NCBI GenBank assembly: GCA_028872645.1
Contig: JAPKDK010000042.1
Span: 1-14,731 of the forward strand
Length of the DNA: 14,731 bases
Source: Verrucomicrobiota bacterium
GTDB taxonomy: Bacteria > Verrucomicrobiota > Verrucomicrobiia > Limisphaerales > UBA1100
Reading direction: 5' to 3'
Each line of letters begins with the position of its first letter. The stretch's first letter is position 1. Shown here piece by piece: positions 11,978 through 14,731 of this stretch. Position numbers and translations under genes: made by a program. Under the pieces are notes generated by a model. That model did no database searches. It was not told the DNA's origin and saw nothing but the letters and a program-made list of their open reading frames with translations.

Positions 11978-14731
11978 TTAGTTTCTCGGCACAATCAAAG
12001 GTGATGTCGCATTTTGATCCGCTGCACTCAAGAACGAGACCCGTCTGGAGAGCGAAGCTCCATTACCATTCAGCCACGATGTATTGATATTGTTAATTGC
12101 TGCCTTGGTCATGCTAATTTGGGTTCCAGCTGCATTAATTGTAATCCCTGTGGGCATGGCATTCGGGTCAACTTGGATCGAAGAACTTATCTGGGGCGCA
12201 GCCGCCCCAGCTCCTCCCAATGTTGCATTGCCCAAATAAATTCGTTTGAGGCCACGAAAATTCGAACCGTTGATTACCAGCAATCCTCGCGTGGCATTAT
12301 AATCGCTCCCGTTGAAATCGGCTGACCCAGCAAAGGTGTTGCCCGAGGTGTTCACCCCATTTACACCACCGGATATTGGCAGTAAATCCGGGGTGGCCGA
12401 AATGGTGAATCCACTTGACGCTAGGCTTGTTGCCGTTCCGAACGGAGTCGTCACACGCACACGACGCACACCTCGACCATCATTTAGATACGTAGATGAA
12501 TCCAACAGATGACCTTGGCCAGTGAAGGCCGGAGCATTCGCCACTAGATTAAAAGCTGATGCGTTAATATCCGACACGCCTGTGGTATCCGAGGCAGCGG
12601 TCACACCGGCGATGGGGTTCCCATTGATGTCCACAATCTGTACTGAACTTAGCAACAGGAATCCTGTGCCACTAAATGTCATATTATGATCCGCTATCCC
12701 GTCTGTATCTCGACGCCAATCCAAGTTTGAATTTGCAATGCCCGCAAGGGATGTGTAAGTCGGGGGCACACCAATGATAAATCGGGAAGCGGCTGAAGTG
12801 CTAACAGCATCCCTATCACTTGTTAACCTGAATCGCCGATGTCGATCTTCTCTTTTAGAATCAGCAGAAGATGCATTTGCAAATTGAGCTGTCTGCGTAT
12901 CAATCGAAATAGAGGTATCTGTCACAACCACACCTGGATGCGGCAGCACAAACTTGGGCGCATTGGCCAAGGCCGTTCCATTTTCATCAACAATTTGAAT
13001 TTCCTTAATGTTAAGTAAACCGGTTCCGTTAATCGTCACATCGTCACCGGATACTTGATGGCGGTTGAACGCATTGTCCCCACCGAATGCGCCATGGCCA
13101 GTGACAACCGGCTGCACATTTACATTAAACGCGGTGCCGTAGATGTGATTGCCGATTACATTGTACACCTTAAACTTACGTTGCTGGTCAACGGCATGGC
13201 CGTCAGCATCGTTGTAGGGGATGACGTTGGCGGAGACTTGGATGCGCGAACCGTTATCATCCACGGTAACACCGGCATTGGGGAGATTGATGACGACCGG
13301 GTTCGGGAATGAAGTGCCATCTTTCCGCATTATTTCAATGGCGATCGCGGTGTTTAATGCGGTACCATTGATGTCCAACGCCCGATCACGACGAAGTGGA
13401 ATGGTGGTGCTGATGTTAGCGGCACTGCTCCCGTTAGCGTCGATAGATTCAAGGCTGGTAATAATCGGGGTTGTGGTGATCCAGGTGATCAATTCCAAGT
13501 TGTTGGTAGAGCTGAGAGTTTCAGCACTCCCACTCCTCGCAATCCGAACACGACGCCACGGACCATCCACCTTGTAATCAAAACTACTTAATGGGATTAC
13601 CGCTTGAGTGTCACTTAATACATCCCAAGTGATCGCAGTGGAATTTCCATTTTGTGGTGAAATTACATTCCCTTGGCCATCCTCCATCCGAACATGAGTC
13701 AGTGTTGCTCCGCCATCAGCCGATCTGGTTTGCAAACTCTTAAAACCAAAACCATATACTGTGAGTGGTTGCGCGCGATCGAAAATCTGGTTGTCGACCG
13801 AAGTGCCAGTGACGACGGCACGCCCAGTGTAGATGTTGAAAAATTGCGGACTCGCGAGGGAAACGCCGACGGTGTTCCAAACACGCACTTTACGGGTGGT
13901 GCCTTCGGCTTGCTCGGTGAGTACGCCGGGTGGGATGTCAATGCGCATGTCATTTAGTTTGTAGCGTTCCACGGGGAAGATGGTTTGCACCACTTTATCG
14001 CCGGACATGATTTCCACCGCGGTGACGCTGGCCAGGCCGTTGCCAATGATGGAAATGGTTTCCTCGGTGCGGGTAAAGGAGTTGGTGGCGATGGGGTTGA
14101 TGCCGCCGTTATCGGAAATCATGCTAATGGTGGGCACGCTGACTTTGGGTGCAATCTCGTTTTCCAAACGCCACACGGTGGCATCGCGGGGGAAGGTGAT
14201 GAAGTCATCCGGGCCGGGTCCCTTGATGTGGCCCCACAACGAGAAAGACGGGTTTTTGTTGCCCACCACACTCGCCTCACCGGTCCACAGCACTTCAAAG
14301 CTGCCGGTGGTTGCGGTGTTACCCAGATTGGAGAAGGTGTAAATAATGCCCGTGGGTGGCACAAATATATTGCCGGGGCCCACGTTGGTAGTATTCAGGT
14401 TGACTAACCCGACGTTGGCCCAGGAGCCATTATTGGTCCAACCCTGAGTGTTGTCGGTTCGATTCCAGGCCACGGGTACGCCGTCGGGTGCCACACCGAG
14501 ATCGTCGCACACGAAAATGATGTCCGGCTGCGTGACCGTACGTCCTACCTTTTGCGAAAAATATTTCAGGGTGTGCGGCCCGGTCCAGGCGCTGGCGCCG
14601 GGGGTGGTGACATTAAGCCCGCCCACGTTATTGCCGTTGGTGGTAATGAAAGTATCGGTCCATATAAAGTTGGTGGCGGTGAAGAGCGTGCCCAACAATG
14701 AATCCAATGGCTGATAGTAAAATTGCATCCG
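11978..14731 (-). CDS. Large surface-type protein with six IPT/TIG-like Ig repeats (5' end outside window)
   Basis: The frame is open to the right edge, so the N-terminus and any signal peptide are missing; the ATG at 14728 is probably internal. From it 916 residues are visible. Residues 1-200 are Gly/Asn/Thr-rich and unassigned. Then six units of about 97-134 aa follow. Each starts with a strand of the type (I/L/V)x(I/F)xGxG(L/F), at 225, 322, 451, 564, 683 and 817. Each closes with a strand RRVRV or similar, at 279, 392, 517, 631, 755 and 895. Between them, units share VEIM, IQIVDENG or VQIVDINGNP type strands. The opening strands match IPT/TIG Ig-like folds of secreted and adhesive proteins. 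No PEP-CTERM, LPXTG or type IX sorting tail is seen at the C-terminus, which ends shortly after the last unit. Likely exported and at the cell surface or in the matrix; binding partner unknown. Confidence 0.8.
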   Translation of the reverse strand, partial: RMQFYYQPLDSLLGTLFTATNFIWTDTFITTNGNNVGGLNVTTPGASAWTGPHTLKYFSQKVGRTVTQPDIIFVCDDLGVAPDGVPVAWNRTDNTQGWTNNGSWANVGLVNLNTTNVGPGNIFVPPTGIIYTFSNLGNTATTGSFEVLWTGEASVVGNKNPSFSLWGHIKGPGPDDFITFPRDATVWRLENEIAPKVSVPTISMISDNGGINPIATNSFTRTEETISIIGNGLASVTAVEIMSGDKVVQTIFPVERYKLNDMRIDIPPGVLTEQAEGTTRKVRVWNTVGVSLASPQFFNIYTGRAVVTGTSVDNQIFDRAQPLTVYGFGFKSLQTRSADGGATLTHVRMEDGQGNVISPQNGNSTAITWDVLSDTQAVIPLSSFDYKVDGPWRRVRIARSGSAETLSSTNNLELITWITTTPIITSLESIDANGSSAANISTTIPLRRDRALDINGTALNTAIAIEIMRKDGTSFPNPVVINLPNAGVTVDDNGSRIQVSANVIPYNDADGHAVDQQRKFKVYNVIGNHIYGTAFNVNVQPVVTGHGAFGGDNAFNRHQVSGDDVTINGTGLLNIKEIQIVDENGTALANAPKFVLPHPGVVVTDTSISIDTQTAQFANASSADSKREDRHRRFRLTSDRDAVSTSAASRFIIGVPPTYTSLAGIANSNLDWRRDTDGIADHNMTFSGTGFLLLSSVQIVDINGNPIAGVTAASDTTGVSDINASAFNLVANAPAFTGQGHLLDSSTYLNDGRGVRRVRVTTPFGTATSLASSGFTISATPDLLPISGGVNGVNTSGNTFAGSADFNGSDYNATRGLLVINGSNFRGLKRIYLGNATLGGAGAAAPQISSSIQVDPNAMPTGITINAAGTQISMTKAAINNINTSWLNGNGASLSRRVSFLSAADQNATSPLIVPRN

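Noticed and set aside
1..14731. CRISPR array, prophage, IS element or toxin-antitoxin pair
   Set aside because: I saw no regularly spaced direct repeats, transposase or integrase motifs, terminal inverted repeats flanking a gene, or small paired genes. The inverted repeats found are single hairpins at gene ends.

Overview
The window looks like chromosomal DNA from a Gram-negative member of the PVC group, most likely Verrucomicrobiota. Reasons: a secreted PQQ-like propeller protein whose mature end begins DWPQWRG, outer-membrane biogenesis lipoproteins of the BamD and LptE types, GC-rich codon use, few strong Shine-Dalgarno sites, and hairpin repeats carrying AATGACCAA/TTGGTCATT words downstream of genes. 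The phylum call is inference. Nothing points to a prophage, an IS element or a CRISPR array.

Layout. Bases 1-3126 (+) hold the 3' part of a large SNF2-family helicase gene that runs in from the left. After a hairpin repeat comes tRNA-Gln(TTG) on the minus strand (3218-3291) and a tRNA-dihydrouridine synthase gene on the plus strand (3342-4397). This gene converges on an ispH gene across a perfect 26-bp inverted repeat that also forms the last codons of ispH.

From 4447 to 6269 (-) lies a two-gene unit: a small multi-pass membrane protein whose stop codon overlaps the start of a 401-aa protein. That protein joins an N-terminal winged-helix DNA-binding domain to a complete IspH (HMBPP reductase) iron-sulfur enzyme. 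A 17-bp perfect palindrome, ACTTTGT-GTT-ACAAAGT, sits just before the first start codon and is the natural candidate operator. This regulator-enzyme fusion, with its partner and palindrome, is the most interesting object in the window.

From 6412 to 11111 (-) four genes follow one another in the order bamD-like, lptE-like, PQQ-like propeller, and GspE/PilB-type ATPase. The theme is the cell envelope. bamD and lptE are tightly coupled (2-bp gap, with the SD inside the bamD end); the other two are spaced 50 and 70 bp apart. A HAD-family phosphatase gene (11218-11892, +) diverges from bamD and converges, across a bidirectional terminator, on a very large gene (11978 to the right edge, -). That gene encodes a repetitive surface-type protein with six Ig-like (IPT/TIG-like) units.

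No gene-free stretch exceeds 300 bases.
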